Source of the DNA: Proteus vulgaris
GTDB lineage: Bacteria; Pseudomonadota; Gammaproteobacteria; Enterobacterales; Enterobacteriaceae
Length of the DNA stretch: 64,000 nt
NCBI RefSeq assembly: GCF_016239305.1
Contig: NZ_JAEHOQ010000016.1
Coordinates: 1 to 64,000 of the forward strand
Direction of reading: 5' to 3'
This document shows, in pieces, positions 40,947 to 52,205 of this stretch. The translations under genes were made by a program, and so were the position numbers. Positions within the stretch are counted from its first letter, which is position 1, and the number at the start of each line of letters is the position of its first letter. Under the pieces are notes generated by a model that worked only from the letters and a program-made list of their open reading frames with translations, was not told the DNA's origin and did not search any database.

Positions 40947-42623
40947 ATGTATTTAGAAAGAGTGGAAATAGTTGGATTCCGTGGACTTAATCGCCTTTCA
41001 TTACCTCTTGATATGAATACAGTCTTAGTGGGGGAAAATGCGTGGGGTAAAAGCTCATTACTTGATGCGTTAACACTTAGCTTGGGTATTGAAACCTATC
41101 AATATGCCTTTACATCTGATGATTTCCATCGTCTGCCAAATGAGTCGGAAGAAAATAGTAAAAAAAGCCTACAAATAATTCTGACATTTACTGAATCACG
41201 CCCTGGACGACATCATTCTTATCGTTTCCATAAGCTTACACCAGTATGGGTTGCAAATGGTGATGAACTAAAACATATTTATTATCGCATCAGTGCAGAA
41301 CTCGATGAGCAGAAAAATGTAAAAACTTTTCGCTATTTTCTTGATAAAGAAGGAAAACAGATCCGTTTACCTAATGGGCAAACACAAGAAATTATTGCAG
41401 AAATTGTTAGGCTTTATCCTGTCCTTCGCTTACAAGATGCACGTTTTGTTCGTGATCTTACTTCAGACGTTATCGATCCTCATAATAATCCTCATCGAGA
41501 AGCGTTTAATAATAAAATGAGTGAGTTAACCAAGGCATTAGTCAAAAATCCGGACGAGTTATCAGATGAGGATTTACGTGAAGGACTAGATGCCATGCAA
41601 CAGCTATTAGGGCACTATTTTGCTGATCATGGTTCGTTGTTGTTTAAATCACATGCTCGTCATCGCAAAGTCAATGAGCCTCATGTGCGTGGCTGGCATG
41701 CGTTAGAAAATATTAATAAGGTATTAGCAAAGCCGAATCAACGAAGTATTCGATTAATTATCTTAGGAATGTTCTCCTCTATATTACAGTCTCGAGGTAG
41801 TGTTGCATTAGATCCTTATGCAAGGCCTATCGTCATTGTCGAAAACCCTGAAACACGTTTACATCCTATTATGCTTTCGGTGGCTTGGGGGTTGCTTAAC
41901 CTTTTTTCACTACAACGCATAACAACGACTAATTCAGGTGAGTTACTTTCATTAGCACCATTAGAAAGTGTGTGTCGTTTAGTGCGTGATACCGACAAAG
42001 TAGCTGCTTATCGCGTTGGTAATCAGCAATTACATTCGGATGAAGAGCGGCGTATCTCATTTCATATTCGTTATAACAGGCCATCTGCACTTTTTGCTCG
42101 TTGCTGGTTATTGGTTGAAGGCGAAACGGAAATTTGGCTAATGAACGAGTTGGCAAGACAATGTAATTATTTCTTTGAAGCCGAAGGAATAAAAGTTATC
42201 GAATTTGCACAATGTGGACTTAAGCCATTATTAAAGTATGCAACGTATATGGGAATAGAATGGCATACTTTAGTGGATGGTGATGAAGCAGGTAAGAAAT
42301 ATGCCGCAACCGTTAAAGATTTTGCATCAAAAAGTAATGATGCTGAACGTGATAGATTAACAAAGCTCCCAGCCTTAGATATGGAACATTTCTTATACAA
42401 AGAAGGCTTTCGTAATGTGTATCATGATGTTGCAGGTGTACCTGATAATGAAAAATGGCCAACTCGACGTGTGATTATTAAAGCTATCCAACGTTCATCG
42501 AAACCTGATCTCGCACTAACGGTAGCTAACAATGCTGCTCAACGAGGAGTAGACTCCATCCCCTCCATACTGAAAAGTATGTTTTCTCGTGTTGCATGGC
42601 TTGCTAGAGGCAAAGCAAATTAG
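40947..42623 (+). CDS. ybjD: YbjD: OLD-type ATPase with TOPRIM nuclease domain
   Basis: A 558-residue protein. An N-terminal SMC/RecF-like ATPase starts VEIVGFRGLNRLSL, with Walker A LVGENAWGKSSLLDAL (about residue 29) and a later IVIVENPETRLHPIMLSV Walker B-type motif. The C-terminal TOPRIM domain has LLVEGETEIWLMNELA and HTLVDGDEAGKKYA, with the acidic metal ligands. OLD-family proteins are DNA nucleases linked to phage defence or repair, but YbjD is a core-genome member without proven role. It is not adjacent to a UvrD-like helicase, unlike Gabija. Confidence 0.86.
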   Translation: MYLERVEIVGFRGLNRLSLPLDMNTVLVGENAWGKSSLLDALTLSLGIETYQYAFTSDDFHRLPNESEENSKKSLQIILTFTESRPGRHHSYRFHKLTPVWVANGDELKHIYYRISAELDEQKNVKTFRYFLDKEGKQIRLPNGQTQEIIAEIVRLYPVLRLQDARFVRDLTSDVIDPHNNPHREAFNNKMSELTKALVKNPDELSDEDLREGLDAMQQLLGHYFADHGSLLFKSHARHRKVNEPHVRGWHALENINKVLAKPNQRSIRLIILGMFSSILQSRGSVALDPYARPIVIVENPETRLHPIMLSVAWGLLNLFSLQRITTTNSGELLSLAPLESVCRLVRDTDKVAAYRVGNQQLHSDEERRISFHIRYNRPSALFARCWLLVEGETEIWLMNELARQCNYFFEAEGIKVIEFAQCGLKPLLKYATYMGIEWHTLVDGDEAGKKYAATVKDFASKSNDAERDRLTKLPALDMEHFLYKEGFRNVYHDVAGVPDNEKWPTRRVIIKAIQRSSKPDLALTVANNAAQRGVDSIPSILKSMFSRVAWLARGKAN

Positions 42624-42670
42624 GCCGTTATAGCAAGAAAGATAAACGCACGAGATCAATGTAAATTCTA

Positions 42671-42701
42671 TTTAGCGATGAAGGTTAATATCATCGCTAA
42701 A
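42671..42701. terminator. Hairpin between ybjD and macA
   Basis: An 11-bp stem TTTAGCGATGA / TCATCGCTAAA with a 9-base loop and only a short T-rich tail. Confidence 0.5.
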
Positions 42702-42746
42702 GTTTCTTATGGTTTATTAAATTGTTATGTTTAGGAAGGATATTGT

Positions 42747-43856
42747 ATGGCTTTTTTATCTTTAAAAAAGCGCGGGAAAGTGCTCACCCTGATTTTAATT
42801 GCGGTTGCTATTATCGCCTATTTTTTTTGGCCGAAAGAAAATGTACCGTCATATCAAACACAAATCATTACGCGAGGTGAGCTGTCAAAAGAAGTGACAG
42901 CAACAGGTAAGCTTGATGCTGTGCGTAAAGTTGATGTGGGTGCGCAAGTCAGTGGCCAATTACAAACTTTATTTGTGAAAGAGGGCGATGCGGTTAAAAA
43001 GGGCGATTTGTTAGCAATTATTGATCCTAAAAAAGCGCAAAATGAAGTCACTGAATCGCAAGAAACCAACAATGAGCTTAGAGCAAATCTTCAGCAGGCA
43101 CAGGCCGAATTACGTTTAGCGCAACTTACATATCAACGTCAGTTAAAGCTGATTGGTACGCATGCAATTGCACAAGATGAACTTGATCGTACTAAAACCG
43201 ATGTTGATGTTAAAAAAGCGCGCATTATCACCTATGAAGCGCAAATTAAAAAGAATCAAGCAACTTTAGATACAGCCAAGACTAACCTTCAATATACGCG
43301 TATCACTGCGCCTATGGATGGCATAGTGACGTTTATTAAAACCCTAGAAGGCCAAACCGTTATTGCGGCGCAAGAAGCACCAACGATTTTAACTTTAGCA
43401 GATTTAGATACGATGCTGGTAAAAGCGGAAGTATCTGAAGCAGATGTTATTTATTTAAAACCTGATCTTAATGCCTCTTTTACAGTGTTAGGCGCGCCTG
43501 ATAAAGCCTTTAGCGGTAAGTTAAAAGATATTCTGCCAACGCCTGAAAAAATTAATGATGCTATTTTCTACTATGCCCGTTTTGAAGTGCCTAATGAGCA
43601 ACATTTACTACGCTTACAAATGACTGCACAAGTTAAAATTCTTATCGAAAATAAGAAAGATGTGCTCCTGGTACCGCTTTCAGTATTAGGTGAGGATGCA
43701 GGTATTAATGAATATTATGTTGATGTTTTAGTTAATGGTCAGCCAGAAAAACGCACGGTAAAAATAGGTATGCGTACTGATGTTTATGCTGAAGTCCTCA
43801 GCGGATTAAAAGAGAACGATGAGGTGATTCTGGGTGAAACTTCAGGAGATGCATAA
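42747..43856 (+). CDS. macA: Macrolide efflux periplasmic adaptor MacA
   Basis: A 369-residue HlyD-family adaptor. An N-terminal anchor helix (LTLILIAVAIIAYFFW) is followed by a lipoyl half-motif (ATGKLDAVRKVDVGAQVSGQL), a long coiled coil at about residues 95-175 and the second half TRITAPMDGIVTFIKTLEGQTV, then beta-barrel parts. It links MacB to TolC for export of macrolides and enterotoxin-type peptides. The stop and the macB start overlap as TAATG. Confidence 0.93.
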   Translation: MAFLSLKKRGKVLTLILIAVAIIAYFFWPKENVPSYQTQIITRGELSKEVTATGKLDAVRKVDVGAQVSGQLQTLFVKEGDAVKKGDLLAIIDPKKAQNEVTESQETNNELRANLQQAQAELRLAQLTYQRQLKLIGTHAIAQDELDRTKTDVDVKKARIITYEAQIKKNQATLDTAKTNLQYTRITAPMDGIVTFIKTLEGQTVIAAQEAPTILTLADLDTMLVKAEVSEADVIYLKPDLNASFTVLGAPDKAFSGKLKDILPTPEKINDAIFYYARFEVPNEQHLLRLQMTAQVKILIENKKDVLLVPLSVLGEDAGINEYYVDVLVNGQPEKRTVKIGMRTDVYAEVLSGLKENDEVILGETSGDA

Positions 43857-45802
43857 TGCCAGCATTATTAGAACTCAATGAGGTTAGTCGCGCATATAGC
43901 AATGGTGAGGAAGAAACGATTGTTCTCAATAAAGTCTCATTAACGATTAATGCGGGTGAAATGGTCGCTATTATGGGCGCGTCCGGCTCTGGTAAATCGA
44001 CCTTAATGAATATCCTAGGATGTTTGGATAAGCCAAGTAGCGGTGAATATAAAGTTGCGGGTCAAAGTGTCGCACAAATGGAAGGTGATCAACTTGCGGC
44101 ATTACGTCGTGAACACTTTGGGTTTATTTTTCAACGCTATCATTTAATGGCGCACTTAAGTGCAGAGCAGAATGTCGAAATTCCCGCTATTTATGCAGAT
44201 AAAAATGCTACTCAACGTAAAGAAAGAGCGCGTGAATTATTAACTCGTTTAGGATTAGGCGAGCGTGTTGATTATCGACCTAATCAGCTTTCTGGCGGTC
44301 AGCAACAACGTGTAAGTATTGCGAGAGCGTTAATGAATGGAGGCGAAGTCATTCTTGCTGATGAGCCTACTGGTGCATTAGATAGTCATTCTGGTAAAGA
44401 AGTAATGGCTATTTTGAAGCAATTAAATGAACAAGGACATACAGTTATTATCGTAACGCATGATCCTTTAATTGCAGAACAAGCTGAACGAATTATCGAA
44501 ATAAAAGACGGTAAAATTATTAGTGATAATCGTCATCAAACAACAACACATAAAGTTAAAAAAGAAACGACAACTGTTTTAACTTCCTCTTATTTTGGAC
44601 AAGTTGTAGGGCGTTTTACTCAAGCACTAGAAATGGCTTGGCGTGCCATGGTTGTCAATAAAGTACGCACATTATTGACAATGCTTGGCATTATTATAGG
44701 GATCGCTTCTGTCGTGACTATTATTGTCATTGGTGATGCTGCAAAAAGTATGGTGCTTTCTGATATAAAAGCCATTGGTTCAAATACCATCGATATTTAT
44801 CCTGGAAAAGATTTTGGTAGTGACTCCCCTGAAGACAGACAATCATTAACGCTACAAGATGTTTTCGCCTTAAAACAGCAGTCTTATGTGCAAGCTGTAA
44901 CACCGCAAGTGCAATTTAGTACGCGATTACGTCGTGGAAATCAAGACTCTCCGGCCTCGGTTGCGGGGGTGAGTGAAGATTATTTTACTGTGTATGCTAT
45001 GAAGTTTTCGCAAGGGCGCTCATTTACCCAAGATATGATCCAGCGACAAGCTCAGGTTGTTGTGATTGACGAAAATACTCGCCATCGATTTTTTCCAACT
45101 AAGAAAGATGTGATTGGTGAGCAAATTATTATTCGCAATATTCCATCTACGATTGTCGGCGTTATAGCAGACAAAAAATCAGCTTTTGGGAATGGGCAGT
45201 CATTACGTGTTTGGGTACCTTATAGTACGTTAAATAGTCGTATTTTAAATCGTTCATATCTTGATAGCATTACGGTAAGAGCAATAGAAGGCTATGATGC
45301 CAGCGTAGCAGAACAACAAATGATCCGTTTGCTCACGATCCGACATGGTAAAAAAGATATTTTCACTTATAACCTTGATAGTTTTATTAAAGCGGCCGAG
45401 AGCACCACACAAACAATGCAATTATTTCTTACACTTGTTGCGGTTATTTCATTAGTCGTTGGTGGCATTGGTGTTATGAATATTATGCTGGTTTCTGTGA
45501 CTGAAAGAACGAGAGAGATCGGTATTAGAATGGCAGTTGGTGCGAGAGCGAGTGATGTGATGCAACAGTTTCTCATTGAGTCTGTATTAGTTTGTTTAGT
45601 TGGGGGCGTGTTAGGAATTGCTCTTTCGTTTAGTATCGCAATGATTGCAAGTGTGATGTTACCGGATTGGCATTTTGTATTCCAACCTATTGCATTAATC
45701 AGTGCTTTTATTTGTTCAACTGCTATTGGGGTTATTTTCGGATTCTTACCTGCAAGAAGTGCGGCAAAAATGAATCCAATTGATGCATTAGCTCGAGAAT
45801 AA
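43856..45802 (+). CDS. macB: Macrolide export ATP-binding/permease MacB
   Basis: A 648-residue fused ABC transporter. The N-terminal ATPase has [29 protein letters not shown] and ILADEPTGALDS. The first membrane helix is near residue 273 (TLLTMLGIIIGIASVVTII), then a periplasmic domain, and three C-terminal helices with GGIGVMNIMLVSVTERTREIGIRMAVGAR and LPARSAAKMNPIDAL. The four-helix mechanotransmission type matches MacB. Confidence 0.95.
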   Translation: MPALLELNEVSRAYSNGEEETIVLNKVSLTINAGEMVAIMGASGSGKSTLMNILGCLDKPSSGEYKVAGQSVAQMEGDQLAALRREHFGFIFQRYHLMAHLSAEQNVEIPAIYADKNATQRKERARELLTRLGLGERVDYRPNQLSGGQQQRVSIARALMNGGEVILADEPTGALDSHSGKEVMAILKQLNEQGHTVIIVTHDPLIAEQAERIIEIKDGKIISDNRHQTTTHKVKKETTTVLTSSYFGQVVGRFTQALEMAWRAMVVNKVRTLLTMLGIIIGIASVVTIIVIGDAAKSMVLSDIKAIGSNTIDIYPGKDFGSDSPEDRQSLTLQDVFALKQQSYVQAVTPQVQFSTRLRRGNQDSPASVAGVSEDYFTVYAMKFSQGRSFTQDMIQRQAQVVVIDENTRHRFFPTKKDVIGEQIIIRNIPSTIVGVIADKKSAFGNGQSLRVWVPYSTLNSRILNRSYLDSITVRAIEGYDASVAEQQMIRLLTIRHGKKDIFTYNLDSFIKAAESTTQTMQLFLTLVAVISLVVGGIGVMNIMLVSVTERTREIGIRMAVGARASDVMQQFLIESVLVCLVGGVLGIALSFSIAMIASVMLPDWHFVFQPIALISAFICSTAIGVIFGFLPARSAAKMNPIDALARE

Positions 45803-45817
45803 TTCAAATAATAAGAT

Positions 45818-45846
45818 AAAAGCCCTTAAGTATATAAAGGGCTTTT
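45818..45846. terminator. Terminator of macAB
   Basis: A 10-bp stem AAAAGCCCTT / AAGGGCTTTT with a 9-base loop and flanking A/T runs, 16 bp past the macB stop. It may also serve cspD from the other side. Confidence 0.82.
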
Positions 45847-45938
45847 ATTTGAATGAATTAGGTATCATTCTTGACTGAAAAAACCTAACCTCATTGGGCA
45901 AAAGGTATTATCAGGTTTATTTATACTGTGCATATCTT

Positions 45939-46148
45939 CTATTCAATGATAGGAATGATAAGGTCAGCATGGTCACCTTTAGGCCCTTTTATCGTGCTAT
46001 AATTAACTTTCTGCCCCGCTTTAAGTGTGCGGTAGCCTTCCATTCTAATTGTTGAGTAGTGGGCAAAAATATCTTCGCCACCTTCTGCTGGGGTAATGAA
46101 ACCAAAGCCCTTAGCATTATTGAACCACTTTACTGTACCTGTCTCCAT
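45939..46148 (-). CDS. cspD: Cold-shock-like protein CspD
   Basis: A 69-residue single-strand nucleic-acid-binding beta barrel. RNP1 KGFGFI and RNP2 DIFAHYS are present, and the run MEGYRTLKAGQKV is specific for CspD, an inhibitor of replication induced in stationary phase. It is a few residues shorter at the C-terminus than the E. coli form. It stands next to clpS-clpA as in E. coli. The gap 46149-46437 shows no other gene. Confidence 0.9.
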   Translation of the reverse strand: METGTVKWFNNAKGFGFITPAEGGEDIFAHYSTIRMEGYRTLKAGQKVNYSTIKGPKGDHADLIIPIIE

Positions 46149-46437
46149 ACTTAGCTTCTCTCATATACTTATATTTATTTGTTTAACATCACTTTCAGTA
46201 TATTTACTGAGCTGTTCATAAAACATACTCTATTTTATTGTTTCAGTCGTCAAGAGGTGGAAGGGATAGAAAGTGTTTCGATAAGGTGAAATTTTGATGT
46301 AGCTAACGCTTTGTTATTTTTTTGGATGTAAAAAGAGGGAATAAAAAAGCGTTGATAGGCAGACTTTCCTGTGAGATGGTAAACTAAATGTCATAATTGA
46401 AAGTGACGTTTAACAAAACTATGAGTAATGCAAAACA

Positions 46438-46752
46438 ATGGGTCAGTTTGATTTTTTAACAGAAACCACGCTAAGGGATGATGTTCATCAGGTAAACGAG
46501 CCACCAGCAATGTATAAGGTGATCTTGAATAATGATGATTACACCCCCATGGATTTTGTTGTAGAAGTGCTTACGATGTATTTTTTTCTCAGTGAAGAAA
46601 AAGCAACACAAATTATGCTGGACGTTCATCATAAAGGGAAAGGAGTTTGTGGGGTTTATAGTGCGGATATTGCTGAAACAAAAGTGGCACAAGTTAATCT
46701 GTATGCAAGAGAAAACGAATACCCACTTTTATGTACTCTTGAACAAGCATGA
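46438..46752 (+). CDS. clpS: ClpS adaptor of ClpAP
   Basis: A 104-residue adaptor that delivers N-end rule substrates to ClpA. The substrate-binding loop [15 protein letters not shown] (about residues 31-45), [20 protein letters not shown] and the final [11 protein letters not shown] are typical. An in-frame stop 4 codons upstream forces the ATG at 46438, though its SD is weak. The gap to clpA is 30 bp. Confidence 0.94.
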   Translation: MGQFDFLTETTLRDDVHQVNEPPAMYKVILNNDDYTPMDFVVEVLTMYFFLSEEKATQIMLDVHHKGKGVCGVYSADIAETKVAQVNLYARENEYPLLCTLEQA

Positions 46753-46782
46753 TCCGGTTAGTCTTTTAAGGAGGAGGTGCTT

Positions 46783-49074
46783 ATGCTTAATCACGAATTA
46801 GAGCTGAGTCTTAATGTTGCATTCGCGAAAGCCCGTGATAACAGACACGAATTTATGACTGTAGAGCACCTGTTGTTGGCGCTATTAAGTAATAAATCGG
46901 CACGCGAAGCATTGGAAGCTTGTAAAGTCGATCTGGCAGTCTTACGCGAAGAACTTGAAGTCTTTATTCGTAAAACAACCCCTATTTTGCCTGAAAATGT
47001 AGACAGAGAAACACAGCCAACGCTGAGTTTTCAGCGTGTATTACAACGTGCTGTTTTTCATGTTCAATCATCAGGTAAAAATGAAGTCTCTGGCGCTAAT
47101 GTGCTGGTGGCTATTTTTAGTGAACAAGAATCTCACGCAGCTTACTTATTACGTAAACATGACGTTAGTCGCCTTGATGTCGTAAATTTTATTTCTCATG
47201 GTATTTCAAAAGAAGATCAGCAAAACGAAAATCTTTCTGACATGAATGATATGAACGCACAATCTCAACAAGAGATGCCTCAAGGTGACGATCATATGGA
47301 TAATTTTACGACTAATCTTAATCAGTTAGCGCGCCAAGGTAAAATAGACCCCCTGATTGGGCGTCAAGCTGAATTAGAACGAACTATTCAAGTATTATGT
47401 CGTCGCCGTAAAAATAATCCGCTATTAGTGGGTGAATCAGGCGTCGGTAAAACGGCAATTGCAGAAGGGCTAGCATGGCGCATTGAACAAGATGATGTTC
47501 CTGACGTTATGAAAGGCTACACTATTTATTCACTAGACATTGGTTCGCTATTAGCGGGAACTAAATATCGTGGTGATTTCGAAAAACGGTTTAAAGCGTT
47601 ACTAAAAACCCTTGAAAAAGATGAGAAAAGCATCTTATTTATTGATGAGATCCATACCATTATTGGTGCTGGAGCTGCATCAGGTGGACAGGTAGACGCA
47701 GCGAACTTAATCAAACCTCTGTTATCAGGTGGACGAATTCGAGTTATAGGCTCTACGACTTATCAAGAATTTAGTAATATTTTTGAAAAAGACAGAGCGC
47801 TTGCACGTCGTTTCCAAAAAATTGATGTAACAGAACCTTCACCTGATGAAACTGTTTTAATCATCAAAGGGTTACGTCAGAAATATGAAGCGCACCACGA
47901 GGTACGTTATACCAATAAAGCGATTCAGGCTGCGGTGGATTTATCAGTTAAATACATTACAGATAGACATCTACCGGATAAAGCTATTGATGTTATTGAT
48001 GAAGCGGGTGCAAAAACACGTTTAATTGCGCCAAGTAAACGCAAAAAGACGATCAATGTTTCTGATATTGAGTCAGTAGTTGCTAAAATTGCGCGTATTC
48101 CTGAAAAAACAGTTTCTAGTAGCGATAAATCGATACTGAAAAACCTCGATAACCAATTAAAAATGTTGGTATTTGGTCAAGATCCTGCAATTCATGCACT
48201 ATCTGAGGCCATTAAAATGAGTCGAGCAGGCTTAGGCCAAGATAACAAACCAGTAGGTTCATTCTTATTTGCTGGCCCAACTGGGGTAGGTAAAACAGAA
48301 GTTACTGTGCAATTAGCGAAAGCGTTGAATGTTAAATTATTACGCTTTGACATGTCTGAATATATGGAGCGACATACTGTTAGTCGTTTAATTGGTGCGC
48401 CTCCAGGTTATGTTGGTTTTGACCAAGGTGGATTATTAACTGATGCAGTAATCAAAAACCCTTATTCCGTTGTGTTACTTGATGAAATTGAAAAAGCACA
48501 TCCAGATGTGTTCAATATTCTGCTACAAGTCATGGATAACGGTACATTAACAGATAACAATGGTCGCAAAGCGGATTTCCGTAATGTTATTTTAGTAATG
48601 ACTACCAATGCGGGTGTGCGTGAAACGCAACGTAAGTCGATTGGATTTACAGAGCAAGACAATAGCACAGATGCTATGGCGGAAATTAAAAAGGCATTCT
48701 CACCTGAATTCCGTAACCGTTTAGATAATATTATTTGGTTTAATGCATTATCACCTGAAATTATCTCTATGGTAGTGGATAAATTTATTGTCGAGCTACA
48801 AGTACAGTTAGATGATAAAGGGGTATCGTTAGAAGTGAGTCAAGAAGCACGCCAATGGTTGTGTGATAAAGGCTATGATAAAGCGATGGGCGCAAGACCA
48901 ATGGCACGTGTTATCCAAGAAAATCTGAAAAAACCATTAGCTAACGAGATTTTATTTGGATCTCTTGTTAATGGCGGTTCGGTTTCTGTTACATTGGATA
49001 AACTAGCAGGTAAGTTAAACTACGAGTTTATCAGTCAAGAAAAGCTGGCTAAGAATGAAGATACCGTTATCTAA
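46783..49074 (+). CDS. clpA: ATP-dependent Clp protease ATP-binding subunit ClpA
   Basis: A 763-residue unfoldase with an N-domain (residues 1-145), D1 Walker [17 protein letters not shown]2 Walker [15 protein letters not shown], Walker B motifs [14 protein letters not shown] and [13 protein letters not shown], and a ClpP-contacting IGF-type loop ([14 protein letters not shown]). The start at 46783 follows AGGAGG ideally spaced; a GTG two codons earlier is less likely. Confidence 0.96.
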   Translation: MLNHELELSLNVAFAKARDNRHEFMTVEHLLLALLSNKSAREALEACKVDLAVLREELEVFIRKTTPILPENVDRETQPTLSFQRVLQRAVFHVQSSGKNEVSGANVLVAIFSEQESHAAYLLRKHDVSRLDVVNFISHGISKEDQQNENLSDMNDMNAQSQQEMPQGDDHMDNFTTNLNQLARQGKIDPLIGRQAELERTIQVLCRRRKNNPLLVGESGVGKTAIAEGLAWRIEQDDVPDVMKGYTIYSLDIGSLLAGTKYRGDFEKRFKALLKTLEKDEKSILFIDEIHTIIGAGAASGGQVDAANLIKPLLSGGRIRVIGSTTYQEFSNIFEKDRALARRFQKIDVTEPSPDETVLIIKGLRQKYEAHHEVRYTNKAIQAAVDLSVKYITDRHLPDKAIDVIDEAGAKTRLIAPSKRKKTINVSDIESVVAKIARIPEKTVSSSDKSILKNLDNQLKMLVFGQDPAIHALSEAIKMSRAGLGQDNKPVGSFLFAGPTGVGKTEVTVQLAKALNVKLLRFDMSEYMERHTVSRLIGAPPGYVGFDQGGLLTDAVIKNPYSVVLLDEIEKAHPDVFNILLQVMDNGTLTDNNGRKADFRNVILVMTTNAGVRETQRKSIGFTEQDNSTDAMAEIKKAFSPEFRNRLDNIIWFNALSPEIISMVVDKFIVELQVQLDDKGVSLEVSQEARQWLCDKGYDKAMGARPMARVIQENLKKPLANEILFGSLVNGGSVSVTLDKLAGKLNYEFISQEKLAKNEDTVI

Positions 49075-49109
49075 GGGGTCGCGGTTAACTTATTAAGCCA
49101 TAAACGCAT

Positions 49110-49157
49110 ACACCACAGGTGAGCATTAATAAATGCCTTGCCTGTGGTGTTTTTTTT
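49110..49157 (+). terminator. Terminator of clpA
   Basis: A long stem starting ACACCACAGG / CCTGTGGTGT, extended by an inner AGCATT/AATGC pairing, followed by T8. Confidence 0.88.
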
Positions 49158-49197
49158 CACCCGTTATATGACAATAACGGGAGAGAACAGATTGGGA

Positions 49198-49416
<219 letters not shown>

Positions 49417-49757
49417 CTAATCCTCTAAGTTTTAATAACCATATTTTTTAAACGGCAAGATAATGCCGAAAATATTGTCCTATGTAAAGGAATGTTATCG
49501 GATAGCAATGGTGTTCACCTTGCTATTACACTTAACATCCTTACCGTGACTTGCGTTTTACTAAGCTAAAGCAAAAGTAATAACAGAAGTCGTAATTCTT
49601 TATTTTGTGGTATTTATAACAATAAAATAGCAACACACCCTAACCACATAATGGGTGTGTAAGATAAAATTTTTGTATAAACCTTTTTGCATAAATAACA
49701 GAATGACATTATTAATTCTGTTTTAAATAAGAAGGGCTTTACAAAAACAAGCAGTGA
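49417..49757. other. infA-aat intergenic region
   Basis: About 340 bp without a coding frame or tRNA. It holds a hairpin at 49633-49660 (ACACACCC / GGGTGTGT, 12-base loop), possibly ending aat transcripts, and must hold the infA promoter, which I could not place. Confidence 0.5.
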
Positions 49758-50450
49758 TTATAATTCCAACGATTGCTGATACCAACACTTTTTATCAATA
49801 ATCACTTTTTTCCAGCGAGATAATGCATCTAAATAATGGTCACGCGAGATCTCACTGGCACCTAACGAGGCAGTATGAGAGTTTAGCACCTGACAATCAA
49901 ATAGTTGACCCCCATAACGAAGAAAATGGTTATAAAAAGCAATAAAGGCACATTTAGAGGCGTTATCTCTGCGACTAAACATCGATTCACCACAAAAAAC
50001 CGCACCGATATTGATCCCATATAATCCACCCACGAGTTCATCACCTTCCCAGACTTCAACAGAGTGTGCTTCACCTTGATGATACAGTGCTTCATAACCT
50101 TCTTTTATATCAGGGCCTATCCATGTACCTTCATCACGTATAGAACAGGCCTCTATTACTGAAGCAAAGGCGTGATTTAACGTTATTTTATATGGTTGAT
50201 GACGAATAAATTTACGCAAACTACGCCCAATATGTAAATCACCGGCAGGCAATACAGCTCTTGGATCAGGTGACCACCATAATGGTTCTTCGTAAGGGAA
50301 GTACCAAGGAAAGATCCCTGATTGATATGCAACACGTAACCGAGAAGGGGAGATTTCTCCCCCTATTGCTAATAATCCATTAGGCTCTTTTAATGCTAAA
50401 TGAGGCTCTGGGAAATCCAAATCACTATTGTCTAATTGAAACAATGGCAT
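49758..50450 (-). CDS. aat: Leucyl/phenylalanyl-tRNA-protein transferase
   Basis: A 230-residue enzyme that adds Leu or Phe to N-terminal Lys/Arg, producing N-degrons read by ClpS-ClpAP. Seen are [35 protein letters not shown], the [18 protein letters not shown] motif and [15 protein letters not shown]. It is functionally linked to clpS and clpA nearby. It lies directly after cydC with a 1-bp gap. Confidence 0.96.
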   Translation of the reverse strand: MPLFQLDNSDLDFPEPHLALKEPNGLLAIGGEISPSRLRVAYQSGIFPWYFPYEEPLWWSPDPRAVLPAGDLHIGRSLRKFIRHQPYKITLNHAFASVIEACSIRDEGTWIGPDIKEGYEALYHQGEAHSVEVWEGDELVGGLYGINIGAVFCGESMFSRRDNASKCAFIAFYNHFLRYGGQLFDCQVLNSHTASLGASEISRDHYLDALSRWKKVIIDKKCWYQQSLEL

Positions 50451-50451
50451 A

Positions 50452-52203
50452 TTATGCCTCGTGCGTCGGAGTTAATAGTGCCTGTCTTTGATGAAATTTA
50501 GCATAATGTCCTTGTTGTTGTAATAATGAAGCATGAGTGCCTGTTTCAACGATTTTTCCGTTATCCATAACGCAGATTTTATCCATTTTATCTAAACCGT
50601 GGAGTCGGTGAGTGATCATTAATACTGCTTTACCCTGACAATGCTGATGTAAGAGAGCAAGGATCTGCTGTTCTGTATCGGCGTCAAGGCCCTCTGTTGG
50701 CTCATCAAGCAATACAAGAGGTGCATTGTGGAGTAGGGCTCTTGCCAGTCCTAAACGTCGCTGTTCGCCGCCTGAGAGCTGTCTACCACCATCGCCCATC
50801 CATGCGTTTAAGCCTTCATCATTTTCCAGAAGGTGTCCAAGGCCAACTTGTTGAAGTGCATAGACTAGCTCTTCATCCGTAGCCTCTTCTTTTGCCATAA
50901 TTAAGTTTTCTCTTAGGGTATGACTAAAGACATGAACACGTTGAGGAACAACAGACATCATTGAACGCAAAGTCGCTTCATCATAATCGGCAATAGATGA
51001 ATTATTTAAGCGGATCGTGCCGTGAGTTGGATCAAAAGCGCGGTTGATCAATTGCAATAGTGTTGATTTACCACAGCCTGTTTTTCCTAGCAATGCAATG
51101 TGTTGTCCTGCTTCAATGGTTAAATCCACATGATTAATAACTTGCATCGGCTGAGCTGGGTAAGTAAAGCACACATTATGCAGGGTAAGTGAAGCACTTT
51201 TTCTTCTTTCTTCCCCTTTTCTAGGGAAAGTGACATCTGGTTTTTGCTCAATTAAATGAGAAATACGTGTTGCAGACGTCATTACTTGTCCTAAATGCTG
51301 GAAAGCAACAGTAACAGGGGCTAAAGATTCAAATGCTGCCAATGCACAGAACGTGAATAATGCAATTAAGGCTTCAGGCATAAAGCTATGGTCTATTCCA
51401 TCTGCTGCCAACCATAGAATTAGAGTTGCAGTTAGTCCTGAGGCGAGGATCATCAATGATTGCGATAACCCTGTTAAGTTTGCTTGTTGTGCTTGTCGGT
51501 GTAACCATTTGGCTTCAAGTTGCGCTAAATTCGCTCTAAAACGAGGTAACGCACCAAAAACAGTCAGTTCTGCTTGCCCTTGTAACATGCTAGTTAGCAC
51601 AGTGCGGTATTGTCCACGTAAATCAGTCAGGTCTCGGCCGATAGGTTTACCTGCATAATAGAACACAAAAGGTAAAACAATCAGCAAGGTGAGCATAATA
51701 CCACCTAATGTATTGGCTAAGCGAGCATCAATTAAGCCAAGGCCAAACATAATCATCATAATGACGACAAAAGCGGCAATAATAGGTGAGATAACACGAA
51801 TATAAAGGTGATCTAATGTTTCAACATCAGCCACTAAGCGGTTAAGTAACTCACCTTGACGAAAACGTGCAATTCCACCGGGAGAAAGAGGCAAGATCTT
51901 TTCAAAGGTGAATACTCGTAAATGTGATAATACGCGAAACGTTGCATCATGACTAACGAGTCTTTCAAAATAACGGCCCGCAGTACGAAATATCGCCGCA
52001 CCACGAACACCTGCAGCAGGTAGCATATAGTTAAAGCTATAAATCCCCGCAAAACCGGCTAGAGAAGTACCCGCTAAAAACCAACCTGATAGTGTTAAAA
52101 GACCAATGCTCGCCAGTAAAGTTAAGATAGCAAGAATAATACCTAGCAATAACATAAACCAGTGGCGACGATAGAGTGCGAGAAAAGGAAGCAATACTTT
52201 CAT
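50452..52203 (-). CDS. cydC: Heterodimeric ABC exporter CydC subunit
   Basis: A 583-residue half transporter with six membrane helices (residues ~15-300) and a C-terminal ATPase: [46 protein letters not shown]. With CydD it exports cysteine and glutathione and is needed for cytochrome bd assembly. It starts 2 bp after the cydD stop. Confidence 0.94.
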   Translation of the reverse strand: MKVLLPFLALYRRHWFMLLLGIILAILTLLASIGLLTLSGWFLAGTSLAGFAGIYSFNYMLPAAGVRGAAIFRTAGRYFERLVSHDATFRVLSHLRVFTFEKILPLSPGGIARFRQGELLNRLVADVETLDHLYIRVISPIIAAFVVIMMIMFGLGLIDARLANTLGGIMLTLLIVLPFVFYYAGKPIGRDLTDLRGQYRTVLTSMLQGQAELTVFGALPRFRANLAQLEAKWLHRQAQQANLTGLSQSLMILASGLTATLILWLAADGIDHSFMPEALIALFTFCALAAFESLAPVTVAFQHLGQVMTSATRISHLIEQKPDVTFPRKGEERRKSASLTLHNVCFTYPAQPMQVINHVDLTIEAGQHIALLGKTGCGKSTLLQLINRAFDPTHGTIRLNNSSIADYDEATLRSMMSVVPQRVHVFSHTLRENLIMAKEEATDEELVYALQQVGLGHLLENDEGLNAWMGDGGRQLSGGEQRRLGLARALLHNAPLVLLDEPTEGLDADTEQQILALLHQHCQGKAVLMITHRLHGLDKMDKICVMDNGKIVETGTHASLLQQQGHYAKFHQRQALLTPTHEA

Positions 52204-52205
52204 AA

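Noticed and set aside
40947-42623. YbjD as part of a phage-defence system (Gabija-like)
   Set aside because: It has OLD-type ATPase and TOPRIM domains, but there is no helicase partner and its neighbours are core genes in conserved order.
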